A DNA stretch of 39,903 nt. It comes from Streptomyces sp. H27-H1 (lineage in GTDB: Bacteria > Actinomycetota > Actinomycetes > Streptomycetales > Streptomycetaceae). Where the stretch lies: NCBI RefSeq assembly GCF_026627445.1, contig NZ_JAPNLJ010000059.1, forward strand, positions 1-39,903. Direction: 5' to 3'. The notes beneath the pieces are model-generated. The model was not told the DNA's origin, searched no databases, and was given only the letters and a program-made list of their open reading frames with translations. The position numbers were made by a program, and so were the translations under genes. Positions 7,541-15,491 of the stretch are shown here, one piece after another (positions within the stretch are counted from its first letter, which is position 1; each line of letters starts with the position of its first letter).

Positions 7541-8800
7541 GTGGCGACGACACCCGCCCCCACCCCGGCCAAGGCCGGTACACCACCGCAGCGTTCGATC
7601 CTCCGCGACACCTCATTCCTGCGGTTGTGGGCGGGTACCACCGCCTCAGGCCTCGCGACCTGGGCCCTGCCGTTCGTCCTTGGTCTGGCCGTCCTGCACC
7701 GCCAACTCGGCCCCGCCGCCCTCGGCCTGCTCCTCGCCGCGCGCACGGTCGGCTTCCTCGCTGCCGTTGCCGTCGGCGGAGTGCTGGCCGACCGGCACTC
7801 CCGGCGTGCCGTTGTCCTCTGGTCGGCCCTTGCAGCCGCGGCCGCCGCCCCGCTCCTCACCGCCGGACTCGGCCGCTCGCTCGTACTGATGACGACCGGA
7901 GCGGTGCTGGCCGGCGCGGGTCAAGGCGCGTGCCGCCCTGCGTTCCAGGCCCTCACCGCCGAGACCGTCGATCCCGGGCGCCGACAGGAGGCCAACGCCG
8001 CGATGACCCTCGCGGTCCGCACCTCCACCCTTACGGGCCCCGCACTGACTGCCATGCTCGCGGCCGTTTTCGACATCCGGACGCAACTGCTCGGCATAGG
8101 CCTGCTCTGGCTCGTCGCCGCCCTCATCCCGGGCAAGGGCGCCAACGAGGTGGCCGCCGCGGAGCCAACGGCTCGCGCCGGCCTTCGTGCGGAGTTCCTC
8201 GACGGAATACGCGAGGCACGCCGCCACCCCTGGTTCCTCGCCGGGCTCGCCGCCCTCGGAGCGGTCATCGCGCTCGGCTACTCCGCAACCAGCGTCGCGC
8301 TGCCCATGATCAGCCGGTACCGCTACGACACTCAGTGGATGCTCGCGGCGGCCATGACCGCGTACACCGTTGGAGCGCTCGCCGGGGCACTGGCCACTGC
8401 GCGCCTACGGCCACGCTCCCGGGGCTGGGCTGCCTTCGCGGGGCTGGCGGCGTACGGCGTCGCGCCGCTGAGCCTGGTACTGCCCGTGCACGCGGTAGTG
8501 GTAGTTGCCGCGTACGCGGTCGCCGGCATCGGCATCGAGCTGTTCAACGTGCCATGGTTCACAGCCATTCAGCGCGAGGTCGCCCCGGACAAGCTGGCCC
8601 GAGTCTCGTCGCTGGACTTCCTGGTGTCCTACGGCCTGGCGCCAATCGGCTTGGCCTTGATCGTCCCGGCCATCAACGCCTTCGGAGTCACGGCCGTCCT
8701 CTCGACATGTGCTGCTGCCTGCTTCCTCGTGCCGACTGCCGCGGCGTTCGTACCTACAGCCCGCCATTTCGGTCCTACGGTGCCGGAAACAGGCAAATAG
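7541..8800 (+). CDS. MFS exporter (EntS-like), probable metallophore efflux
   Basis: A 419-residue major-facilitator protein with about 12 hydrophobic segments. The loop 2-3 motif GGVLADRHSRRAVV is the MFS signature, and AGAGQGACRPAFQALTAETVD is typical of EntS/MFS_3 exporters. The GTG at 7541 follows AAGGAGCTACCA. The longer frame to 7268 is antisense to the binding-protein gene and is rejected. It is divergent from the uptake/biosynthesis operon and shares the Fur-like operator region. Exporters of this subfamily commonly sit in siderophore clusters and secrete the apo-metallophore; its exact substrate is inferred. Confidence 0.88.
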   Translation: MATTPAPTPAKAGTPPQRSILRDTSFLRLWAGTTASGLATWALPFVLGLAVLHRQLGPAALGLLLAARTVGFLAAVAVGGVLADRHSRRAVVLWSALAAAAAAPLLTAGLGRSLVLMTTGAVLAGAGQGACRPAFQALTAETVDPGRRQEANAAMTLAVRTSTLTGPALTAMLAAVFDIRTQLLGIGLLWLVAALIPGKGANEVAAAEPTARAGLRAEFLDGIREARRHPWFLAGLAALGAVIALGYSATSVALPMISRYRYDTQWMLAAAMTAYTVGALAGALATARLRPRSRGWAAFAGLAAYGVAPLSLVLPVHAVVVVAAYAVAGIGIELFNVPWFTAIQREVAPDKLARVSSLDFLVSYGLAPIGLALIVPAINAFGVTAVLSTCAAACFLVPTAAAFVPTARHFGPTVPETGK

Positions 8801-9110
8801 GCTGGGCGGGAGAGGTAAAGCAGCCGCCCCCCTCCTCCGGTTCTCGACCGGACCAGGAACCGACAGCTGCTGACCAGTGCGGCAGCGCCGACCTGACTGT
8901 CGACCCAGGCGGGGTCTTCCGTCACCGGCTGCGCTTCGGACGGCTCGGTTGAATGCATGCGTGACGACGGCCGTGGCCGCCCGCGGTCAGCTTCGTCGCT
9001 CGTCAGATACGGCAGCTGTAGATAGCTCTGTCTGTGTTCATCCCGGCTGGTCAGCGGCTTGATGGGGGTGGGTGCGGGCGTGAGGACGGCCGCCTCGATC
9101 ATGACGTGGT
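8801..9110 (+). other. Intergenic stretch before IS701 remnant
   Basis: About 310 bases with no convincing gene. It begins right after the exporter stop. I see no clear terminator hairpin and no promoter-like pair. The left end of the following IS701-type element should lie here, but no terminal repeat could be identified by eye. Confidence 0.4.
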
Positions 9111-10474
9111 GTGACTCAACATCAGAACGGGACGGCCGTTTCGACCACGGTAGACGATGCGGGCCATGACAGGGCGTTCGAGGGTTTGTTGGCCTCGGTG
9201 TCCGACTGCTTCGCCCGCTCCGAGAGCAGGGAGAGAGACGTTCGCGCGGATGACTCGGGGCATGCTGATGGAGCTCGAGGACGTGAACTGCTGGAGCTTG
9301 GCCGAAGCGATCGGTGAGCGGGGCCCGCACCGCCTGCACCATCTGCTGTCCCGTGCGGTGTGGGACGAACAAGCGGTGCTCGAGCGGACGGCGGCCTGAG
9401 CCGTGGACCTGCTCGACGACGGCGACGGGGTCCTGATCGCGGACGAGACGGGGGATGCGAAGTCCTCGACCGACGCGGTAGCCGCGGCCCGCCAGTACTC
9501 CGGCTCGGTCGGCGGCGTGGATCTGTGCCAGGTCGCCGTGCACCTCACCTTCGCCACACCGGCCGGCCACTGTCTGATCGATCGACGCCTGTACTTCACC
9601 AAGGAGTGGGCCGACGACAAGGAGCGCCGAGAGTTGACCGGTGTCCCCGACGCACTGTGCTTCGCCACCAAGCCCGAGCTCGCGGCCCACATGCTCCGCA
9701 CCGCCTGCCGGCAGGGCATATCCGCCTCATTCTTCCTGGGGGACGGGTCTAAGGAGGGCGGGAGCTGCGTACCGCCTGCCGCCAGCTGGCCTGGGTTATG
9801 TCGTGGGAGTCCGCTCAAATCACGATGTCGCCACCCCGGCCGCGAAGCTGAGCGTGACCCAGGCCGCCGCCCGGCTGCCGAAGCGGGCCTGGCATCGGAT
9901 GCGGACCGGCGCCGGCCAGAAGGGCGTCCGGGACTACGACTTGGCGATGATCGAGGTCACCGCCGACGACACCCCCGACGGACACGACCGCGATGCGGGG
10001 ACGTCCGTCTTGCTGGTCCGCCGGCACCGCTACACCCGCACCGTGTCCTACTACCGTTGCTTCGCCCCCGGGCCGGTGACACTGGCGAGACTGGTGACAC
10101 TGGTATGCCGCAGATGGCGGGTCGAGGACGACTTCCAGGACGCGAAGGAGATCTGCCACCTCGACAAGGGCCAGGTCACCTGCTGGAACTCCTGGCACCG
10201 CTGGAGCGTGACCGCCCTGGTCGCCTACGCCTTCCTGGCCGTCACCGCCACCCTCGAACGTGCCGCCCAGACCGGCCGCAACGATCCCGCCGAGGCCGAC
10301 CTCATCCCCCTCAGCAGCCACGAACTCCTCCGCCTGCTACGGGCCTCGATCCTTCCACCGTCCCGACGAGACCGCGACCACCTCCTGTGGTGGTCCACCT
10401 GGCGCCGCCGCCATCAACACCGCGCGCGCCTTTGCCACCGGAACTGGCACACGTACGCCGGCACCACACCATGA
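9111..10474 (+). pseudogene. IS701-family transposase, broken by frameshifts and a stop
   Basis: The transposase can be followed across three frames. From 9111 a frame reads AFEGLLASVSDCFARSESRER. It then shifts near 9235 into MTRGMLMELEDVNCWSLAEA and LHHLLSRAVWDEQAVLE, and is stopped by TGA at 9397-9399. From 9403 it continues with the first catalytic region VLIADETGDAKSS and RQYSGSVGGVDLCQVAV. Near 9750 it shifts again, with loss of the second catalytic Asp region (GDEVYG-type), into GYVVGVRSNHDVATPAAK and the C-terminal VEDDFQDAKEICHLDKGQVT with the Glu region, ending at 10474. This order matches IS701/DDE_5 transposases of ~400 residues. A related remnant is at 35900-36731. The gene cannot make a functional enzyme as it stands. 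Confidence 0.85.
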
Positions 10475-10507
10475 TCAGAAAACTCAGCAGCAGCTACTGA
10501 ACTTGGC

Positions 10508-11379
10508 TGTGACGGCTGCCGCTGGGATGCCACCCCGCACGATCCCGTCACCCGCGTCCGGCTGCAAGATGTCGGGCACGTCAAGGTCCACCAGCACCGG
10601 CCCGTGGTCGGCAAGGTCAAGACCGTGTCGGTCAAGCGCGAGGGAGGGAAGTGGTTCGTCGTTCTCACCGCCGAGCAGGCCCGGCCCGAGCCACTGCCCG
10701 CGACTGGCAGCGTCGTCGGCATCGACATGGGCATCGCCAACTTCCTCGCCGACTCCCACGGGACCTTCGTCCCCAGCCCGCGCACGGCCGCACCAACGCG
10801 GACCGGCTCGCCGCCGCACAGCAGGCCCTCGCCCGGTTCCCCCGAGTTCGCCGCGACAAGCGCACCACAAACCACCGCCGGACCGTTGAGAAGGCCGCGA
10901 AGTTGCACGGCAAGGTCCGTCGCCAGCGGCTCGACCACGCTCACAAGACCGCGCTGGACCTGGTCCGCGAACACGACTTCATTGCGCACGAGGATCTCAA
11001 GATCCGCAGCATGGTCAAGACGGTCGCGCGGAAGCCCGACCCCGAGCAGCCGGGCAGCTTCCTGCCCAACGGGGCCGCCGCGAAGACCGGCCTGAACCGC
11101 TCGATCTCCGATGCCGGATGGGGGGGGGTGTTCCTCGCGATCCTGAACGCGAAGGCTGAGAGTGCCGGGCGGGAAGTGATGGCCGTGGACCCCCGCAACA
11201 CCTCCCGGCGGTGCCCCGGATGCGGGCACACCGCCAAGGAGAACCGGCCTACACAGGACGAGTTCCACTGCCAGGAGTGCGGCCACGCCGACACGGTGGG
11301 TGCTGTCAATGTCCTCCGGGCCGGGCTGGTCCATCGCGGGAGCCTCAACCGGCATAGCGAGAAGCCCCCTCATTTATGA
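10508..11379 (+). pseudogene. TnpB-type RNA-guided nuclease of IS200/IS605, N-truncated and frameshifted
   Basis: Two frames carry a TnpB. The first runs from about 10508: DGCRWDATPHDPVTRVRLQ, VKVHQHRPVVG, then the RuvC-I segment VVGIDMGIANFLADS. After a frameshift near 10780 the second frame continues with QQALARFPRVRRDKRT and EHDFIAHEDLKI with the RuvC-II Glu. It goes on through a CPGC...CQEC zinc ribbon and HADTVGAVNVLRAG with the RuvC-III Asp, to a stop at 11379 inside the right-end hairpin. The N-terminal third is missing; the gene starts immediately behind the IS701 remnant. All three acidic residues survive but in two frames, so the protein is not functional unless the frameshift is a sequencing error. 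A second decayed copy lies at 14368-14978 on the other strand. Confidence 0.85.
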
Positions 11380-11395
11380 GGGGGAGGAGTCACTC
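11351..11395 (+). repeat. IS200/IS605 right end with TnpB guide-RNA hairpin
   Basis: GGCATAGCGAGAAG is followed by the perfect hairpin CCCCCTCAT-TT-ATGAGGGGG (11365-11384) and GAGGAGTCACTC. The same flanks with a different hairpin stem occur inverted at 14330-14375, and half of the unit recurs at 12737-12757. In IS605 elements this position is the transposon right end and the 3' end of the omega RNA that guides TnpB. Confidence 0.7.
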
Positions 11396-11492
11396 CCGGC
11401 TCTCCCTGCTGAAGTTCGCCCACATCAATGTTTATCTGGACATGTTGCAGAACTGATATTGGGGAACCGCCGCAGGACGGCTATGGCAGCAT

Positions 11493-11942
11493 GTGGCCAT
11501 GCCCTTCCCGCACCCTGACGGCGACTACGCGATCACCGTGATGTACTCGGTCCCGGACGACGCCTGGTATCTGAAACTGCACCTTTTCGACGATCAACGA
11601 GCTCTTGTGACCGCTGTCGTCCCCGACAAGGAGCCGGTGCGGGAGCCGATGCTGTGCTTCGACCCCCAGCGCGGACACTTGGACATCCCCTACGAGGTCA
11701 TGCGCTGGTTCATGGACCAGGTCGAAGAGGAGATCCGCACGTCCCGCGCCTGGATGCGGCTGCGGCCCGAGCTCGTCGAAGTCATCCACCGGCTGCGGAG
11801 GGAGTACCTGGGTGCCATCGATGATCACGACTTTCCCCGTGTTCTTGCGGAGGTGCGCACTGCGGTCCCAGCGGCCGACCTCCCCGCCGTCCTCGCGTCG
11901 GCGTTCGGGCGGAAGCCAGACGGCACCCCCGTAAGTCCCTGA
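11493..11942 (+). CDS. Hypothetical protein, 149 residues
   Basis: A small acidic soluble protein of unknown function. It opens with PHPDGDYAITVMYSVPDDAWYL, then has a beta-rich N-terminal half, RGHLDIPYEVMRWFMDQVEEE and a helical C-terminal half ending AVLASAFGRKPDG. No signal peptide or membrane segment is visible. The start may be the GTG at 11493, with AGGACGG about 12 bases upstream, or the ATG at 11499. The coding frame is intact and well biased, unlike most of its neighbours. It sits alone between a TnpB remnant and an integrase fragment, which suggests a passenger gene of an accessory region. I do not recognise a family. Confidence 0.7.
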   Translation: MAMPFPHPDGDYAITVMYSVPDDAWYLKLHLFDDQRALVTAVVPDKEPVREPMLCFDPQRGHLDIPYEVMRWFMDQVEEEIRTSRAWMRLRPELVEVIHRLRREYLGAIDDHDFPRVLAEVRTAVPAADLPAVLASAFGRKPDGTPVSP

Positions 11943-11985
11943 CCGCGTCGCGACGGGACGTCAATGCGCCGTCTCGAGAAGGAGA

Positions 11986-12288
11986 TCACGTACCCCCGAG
12001 CGTGTCTGAGGCAGTGGGCTCACCGAGTTCGGCGAGGAGCCAGCAGATCCGGCCGGAGATCGCGGTGTGCCTTTCGACCTCACGGGGCCAGCCGCGTTCC
12101 CCTGCGTCCTGGACCAGCTCGTGCTCGCGGACCAGCCGCTCCCGCAGCCGCGGAACGTACTCGCTGGTGGTGAAGAACTTCGAACGCCGCAGGTAGAGGT
12201 TGTATTCGCACGGCCCTTCGGCCGGGGTGCGCAGGCGGTGGCCGAGTTCGAGTTCGGTCTTGAAGAAGTTGGTCTTCAGCCAGTCCTG
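11986..12288 (-). pseudogene. C-terminal fragment, probably of an actinobacterial site-specific integrase
   Basis: About 100 residues in good frame: a Trp-Leu-Lys start, ELGHRLRTPAEGPCEYNLYL, KFFTTSEYVPRLRERLVREH, ERGWPREVERHTAISGRICW, then a stop. The pattern (EY-P-LR-R followed by GW-REVERH and a leucine-rich end) resembles the tails of long tyrosine recombinases found in Streptomyces integrative elements. None of the catalytic Arg/His/Tyr residues are in this piece, so the family call is tentative. Upstream of about 12288 the frame becomes the antisense of an anti-sigma-type gene on the other strand, marking a sharp truncation junction. Confidence 0.45.
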
Positions 12289-12289
12289 C

Positions 12290-12671
12290 TCCTCTCCGCC
12301 GCCCCGCGTGGCGCCCGGCTCGCCCGACGCCTCGCCGGGCCGCAGCTGGCGGCCTGGGGGATCCCGCACGGCTGCGCACTCGCCGAGGACGTGGAGCTCG
12401 TGGTCGGGGAGCTGGCCGCCAACGCCGTCCTGCACGGGCGGGTCCCCGGCCGGGACTTCGAGATCAGGCTCGGCTACGACGGTCTGCGGGTCCGGGTCGA
12501 GGGGAGCAACGCTCGGGGCGACCGGATCCCGCCGCCGGAGCCGCCGGCCGTCGATCCCTGGTCGGCGGAGCACGGGCGCGGGCTGGCGCTCGTGCAGGCC
12601 GTGGCGCGGGAGTGGGGCGTCGCTCCGCGCGGGCGGGCGGCCCCGGGAAGACGGTCTGGGCGCGTCTGTGA
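12290..12671 (+). pseudogene. Anti-sigma-factor-type ATP-binding protein (HATPase_c), truncated and frameshifted
   Basis: From about 12290 the frame reads LLLSAAPRGARLARRL, a typical opening of Streptomyces RsbW-like ATPases. Then come the N-box ELVVGELAANAVLHGRV and the G1 region EHGRGLALVQAVAREWG. Near 12640 the natural end (GKTVWARL and TGA at 12669-12671) is in a different frame, so one base has been gained or lost there. The first residues and start codon are missing at the junction with the integrase fragment. Intact members are ~130-150-residue serine kinases or ATPases that control sigma factors. This copy is probably dead. Confidence 0.75.
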
Positions 12672-12736
12672 CCCGGTACCCGCCTGCCCGCCCCGACCGC
12701 AGGGCCCGTTGACGTGGGCGCGGGGGGAACGTCGTC

Positions 12737-12757
12737 GTGACTCCTCCCCCTCATAAA
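12737..12757 (-). repeat. Truncated IS200/IS605 right end
   Basis: The 21 bases here (GTGACTCCTCCCCCTCATAA and one more A) match the inverted right end at 11374-11394 but stop in the middle of the hairpin. They mark a third copy of the element end, cut off where the TnpA remnant begins. Confidence 0.6.
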
Positions 12758-12762
12758 CGCCG

Positions 12763-13015
12763 ATCAACAGCTTGAAGGGCGTCAGCTCCCGTTGCCTGCG
12801 CGCCGAGTACACCGGCCGGATCAACCGGACCGGCATGGGCTCGGTGTTCCGGTCCCGCTCGTACTTCGCGGGCTCTTGCGGCGGTGCACCGCTGACCGTG
12901 ATCCGCCAAGTACATCGAAGGACAGAAACGGCCTATCTGGCCGTCACGACGGAGGCGCAGAGCACTCCGGCGCTCCGCGCCTCCGGGCTCAGGATGCGTT
13001 TCCCTCCCCAGCTAA
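12763..13015 (+). pseudogene. TnpA (Y1 HUH) transposase of IS200 type, C-terminal remnant
   Basis: The frame reads INSLKGVSSRCLRAEYTG, MGSVFRSRSYFAGSCGGAP and LTVIRQ, which is the C-terminal third of an IS200/IS605 single-strand transposase. One extra base then precedes the codon for the catalytic tyrosine: in the other frame the text continues YIEGQKRP and ends at TAA 13013-13015. The HUH histidines are missing. The stop lies inside a downstream hairpin (TCCCC/GGGGA, 13002-13024) followed by ATACCCGCGCAAGATC, which looks like the element's right end. A small inverted repeat GGAGGCGC/GCGCCTCC (12951-12984) precedes it. Confidence 0.75.
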
Positions 13016-13040
13016 AGCAGGGGATACCCGCGCAAGATCA
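13001..13040 (+). repeat. Probable IS200-type right-end hairpin
   Basis: TCCCTCCCC-AGCTAAAGC-AGGGGA followed by TACCCGCGCAAGATC has the form of right ends seen next to tnpA-only elements in Streptomyces. It is directly followed by the start of the decayed zinc-ribbon gene. Confidence 0.5.
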
Positions 13041-13051
13041 GGGATGGGGCC

Positions 13052-13428
13052 ATGTCGAACGGGGCGGGGAACGGGGAAGCGAGCGGTCCGCCGTAGTGCC
13101 CGCGGTGCGGGACGGAGGACACCGGGGCGGTCCCCGACGGCAACGGGTGTCTGCACTTCATCGAGGGCACCGTGATCGCCGTGGTGGCCGGGGCCGCGGG
13201 CAAGTACTACGCCGACGTCCGGGCCTGGCCTTGGCTCACGGCGGGCGGGGCCGTCGTCGCGCTGCTCGTCTTCGCCGGGACCATCGCCGTCATCCGCGGG
13301 GAGCACCGGGACCGGCGGCGGGCCCGGTAGGCCGCGGACCGCGCCGCCGCGATCGCCGCCGGCGGCCCCCCGCCGCTGCACCCACTGCGGGGACGCCTTC
13401 ACCATCGGGGACCCGATGGCTACCTAAG
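13052..13428 (+). pseudogene. Decayed small membrane protein with two zinc-ribbon-like Cys pairs
   Basis: Starting at ATG 13052, a frame reads MSNGAGNGEASGPP, a TAG, then CPRCGTED, CLHFIEGTVIAVVAGAAG, a second hydrophobic helix WPWLTAGGAVVALLVFAGT, GEHRDRRRAR and a TAG at 13327-13329. It runs on with AADRAAAIAAG, and after a frameshift ends RRCTHCGDAFTIGDPMAT and TAA at 13426-13428. Read through, this is a coherent ~125-residue protein: Cys-pair, two membrane helices, basic linker, second Cys-pair. Two stops and one frameshift make it a pseudogene. Its end overlaps the end of the DsbA-like gene on the other strand by 9 bp. Confidence 0.65.
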
Positions 13429-14220
13429 GTTTTCCGCGACCAGCTTCTCGAAGGCCTCCGGGGTGATCGAGTCGATCCCCTGGCCGGAGTTGACCGTGAT
13501 CTTCTTGCCGTTGATGGAGACGTCCGGGGTCCCCTTCATGCCCTGGTCGTAGAAGGCCTGGCCGACCTTCTCGGTCCACGGCATGTAGGTGAGTTCCTTG
13601 ACCGCCTTGTTGAAGGCAGGCGTCCGCAGCCCCGGGACCTGGTCCGCGAGGTCCAGCAGGGTGGCGGTGGAGCCGAACTGGTCGTCCGACTCCTTCTCCG
13701 GATGGTTCTTGTAGAGCACCTGGAGGTACTCCATGAACTTCTCCGGGCTCTCGTTCACCGCCGCGCCCAGCGCGTTGACCGCACGCTTGGAGCCCTTGCC
13801 GCCGCCCAGCGCCTTGTCCAGGAACGTGGCGAAATGGTACTCGACGCGGTACGTGCCCGCGTCCGCCTGCTTCTTGAAGGTCCCGCCGAGGCCGATCTCG
13901 ACACCCGCGCAATAGGGGCAGCGCGGGTCGAGCCAGACAGAGAGAACGTTCTTCGCGTCGGCCTTGCCGTACGGGATCACGATCCCGTCCTTGCCGGTGG
14001 TGTTGGCCGGCTGGACGAACGGCTCGCCGGCCGCCTCGTACTCCGGGCCCGAGGACTTCGCGGCGTAGAGGCCGATGCCGACCGCGACGGCCAGTACGGC
14101 GACCAGCGCGCCGCCGATGAGCACACGCCCGCGCACCTTCGCCCGCCAGGCCTGCGCCTCGCGGTCCGCGCGCAGCCGGTCGCGGGCCTCGCGCCGCTGG
14201 TCCTTCTCACTGGTTGCCAT
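13420..14220 (-). CDS. Membrane-anchored DsbA-like thioredoxin-fold protein
   Basis: A 266-residue protein. A charged, arginine-rich cytoplasmic N-terminus (1-32) precedes one membrane helix (VLIGGALVAVLAVAVGIGLY, 33-52). An extracytoplasmic thioredoxin_4/DsbA domain follows with the active site CPYC (Cys101-Cys104) in WLDPRCPYCAG. The cis-proline region is GTPDVSINGKKI near the C-terminus, and the inserted helical domain lies between. The family forms or isomerises disulfides in secreted proteins and is common in Streptomyces. The ATG at 14220 has GAGAGG directly before it, a short spacing. It is intact and monocistronic, surrounded by transposon debris. Confidence 0.92.
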   Translation of the reverse strand: MATSEKDQRREARDRLRADREAQAWRAKVRGRVLIGGALVAVLAVAVGIGLYAAKSSGPEYEAAGEPFVQPANTTGKDGIVIPYGKADAKNVLSVWLDPRCPYCAGVEIGLGGTFKKQADAGTYRVEYHFATFLDKALGGGKGSKRAVNALGAAVNESPEKFMEYLQVLYKNHPEKESDDQFGSTATLLDLADQVPGLRTPAFNKAVKELTYMPWTEKVGQAFYDQGMKGTPDVSINGKKITVNSGQGIDSITPEAFEKLVAENLR

Positions 14221-14329
14221 CCTCTCAGGATAAACATCCCAGAGCGGTCAAGTGTGTGCCATTGGGCCATTTGGGCCGGGACTTAAGGCCTGGGCGCATT
14301 TGTGCACACGGGACCGGTGAAGACGAGAC

Positions 14330-14375
14330 GAGTGACTCCTCCGCCTCCTGAAGGAGGGGGCTTCTCGCTATGCCG
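14330..14375 (-). repeat. IS200/IS605 right end (inverted copy)
   Basis: On the minus strand GGCATAGCGAGAAGCCCC is followed by the hairpin CCTCCT-TC-AGGAGG (14344-14357) and GGAGGAGTCACTC. The flanks equal those at 11351-11395, while the hairpin stem differs. This is as expected for related but distinct copies whose stem is conserved by structure. Confidence 0.7.
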
Positions 14376-14978
14376 TGTTGGCGTAGTGACGGACCAGCCC
14401 GGCCCGTAGAACGTTGACTGCGCCCACCGTGTCAGCGTGCGCCGAGTGGCCGCAGGCGATGCAGTGGAACTTGTCCTGTGTGGTCCGGTTCTCCTTGGCG
14501 GTGTGGCCGCATTCGGGGCACCGCCGGGAGGTGTTGCGGGGGTCCACGGCGATCACTTCCCGGCCGGCGCTTTCAGCCTTGCTCGTGAGGATCGTGAGGA
14601 ACACCCCCCATCCGGCATCGGAGATCGAGCGGTTCAGCCCGGTCTTGGCGGCGGCCCCGTTGGGCAGGAAGCTGCCCGGCGTCTCGGGGTCGGGCTTGGG
14701 TGCGACGGTGCGCACCATGTTGCGGATCTTGAGGTCTTCGTGCGCGATGACATCGTGTTCGCGTACCAGGGCGAGGGCGGTCTTGTGGGCGTGGTCGAGT
14801 CGCTGACGGCGGACCTTGCCGTGGAGCTTGGCGACCGTCTCCACGGCCCGGCGGTGGTTCGCCGTGCGCTTGTCACGGCGGACGCGGGGGAACCGGGCGA
14901 GGGCCTGCTGTGCGGTGGCGAGACGGGCCGCGTTGCGGCGGCCGTGGCGCGGGTTCGGGACGAAGCTGTGAGCTTCAA
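14368..14978 (-). pseudogene. TnpB-type nuclease, N-terminally truncated copy
   Basis: One open frame from roughly 14978 reads HSFVPNPRHGRRNAARLATA, QQALARFPRVRRDKRTANH and ETVAKLHGKVRRQRLDHAHK. It continues through EHDVIAHEDLKI (RuvC-II Glu), NGAAAKTGLNRSISDAGWG, a CPEC...CIAC ribbon and HADTVGAVNVLRAG (RuvC-III Asp), and ends RHYANTA. The RuvC-I aspartate segment and everything before it are absent; upstream DNA does not resemble TnpB. The C-terminal region is about 85-90 % identical by eye to the 10.5-kb copy, but it has four extra residues in the ribbon (GHSAHAD against GHAD). It is oriented towards the other copy. Not functional as it stands. Confidence 0.85.
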
Positions 14979-15022
14979 CCCGTGGCCGTGGTGCTGAATC
15001 CGCGGCGGCGGGCGGTGGCCTG

Positions 15023-15200
15023 CTACGTACGGGATGTGGGTGGGCAGGTGTCGATCACGGCTACCTGGAGTCCGGCCGCGTCACTCAGGACCAGACGCTC
15101 GGCGGCGGCCGGGACCTGTCCGTACCGGTCCCGCATCCCCCGGCCCACGCAGACTTCGCACTCGGTGCAGGAGCCGGCGGGCAGCGGCGGACGTCGCACG
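15023..15200 (-). CDS. Possible small Cys-rich protein or C-terminal remnant
   Basis: A minus-strand frame from a GTG at 15200 reads PAGSCTECEVCVGRGMRDRY, then GQVPAAAERLVLSDAAGL and QVAVIDTCPPTSRT before TAG at 15023-15025. Composition and third-base bias look protein-like and the CTECEVC cluster could bind a metal. An in-frame TGA lies not far upstream, so it is either a 58-residue gene or the tail of a decayed one. No ribosome site is obvious. The rest of the 14979-15491 gap shows only shadow frames. Confidence 0.3.
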
Positions 15201-15491
15201 CCGGGCGGCGCTCGCCTCGCGGGGCGAGCGCCGCATCACCCGCGGCCTGCTGTGGTGCCCAGATCACCGTGGCCTTCGGCCTGTCCCTTGCGACGCCGCA
15301 GGACCCGGCCCCGCTCGCGCGCCGTGGGGTCCGCGCCTCCGGCGGCGCCTGAGCCGCGAACGAGAGCGGCGCCCGCGCGTGCCCACCCGGTCCTCCGGCG
15401 TCCCCTGCGCGGAGGACCGACCGGGGGATTCCGGCCCGACGCACGGCCGGGATGCTGGAGGACATCACGCTTCCTCGAAAGGAACTACGGC

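Noticed and set aside
12772..14286. A 504-codon plus-strand frame
   Set aside because: Only its first ~50 residues (TnpA remnant) are meaningful; the rest is antisense to the DsbA-like gene.
15255..15310. A Cys/Ser/Thr-rich scrap (AACCGAQITVAFGLSLAT) resembling a lanthipeptide core
   Set aside because: No leader with a ribosome site, no modification enzymes nearby, and the frame has the composition of random high-GC DNA.
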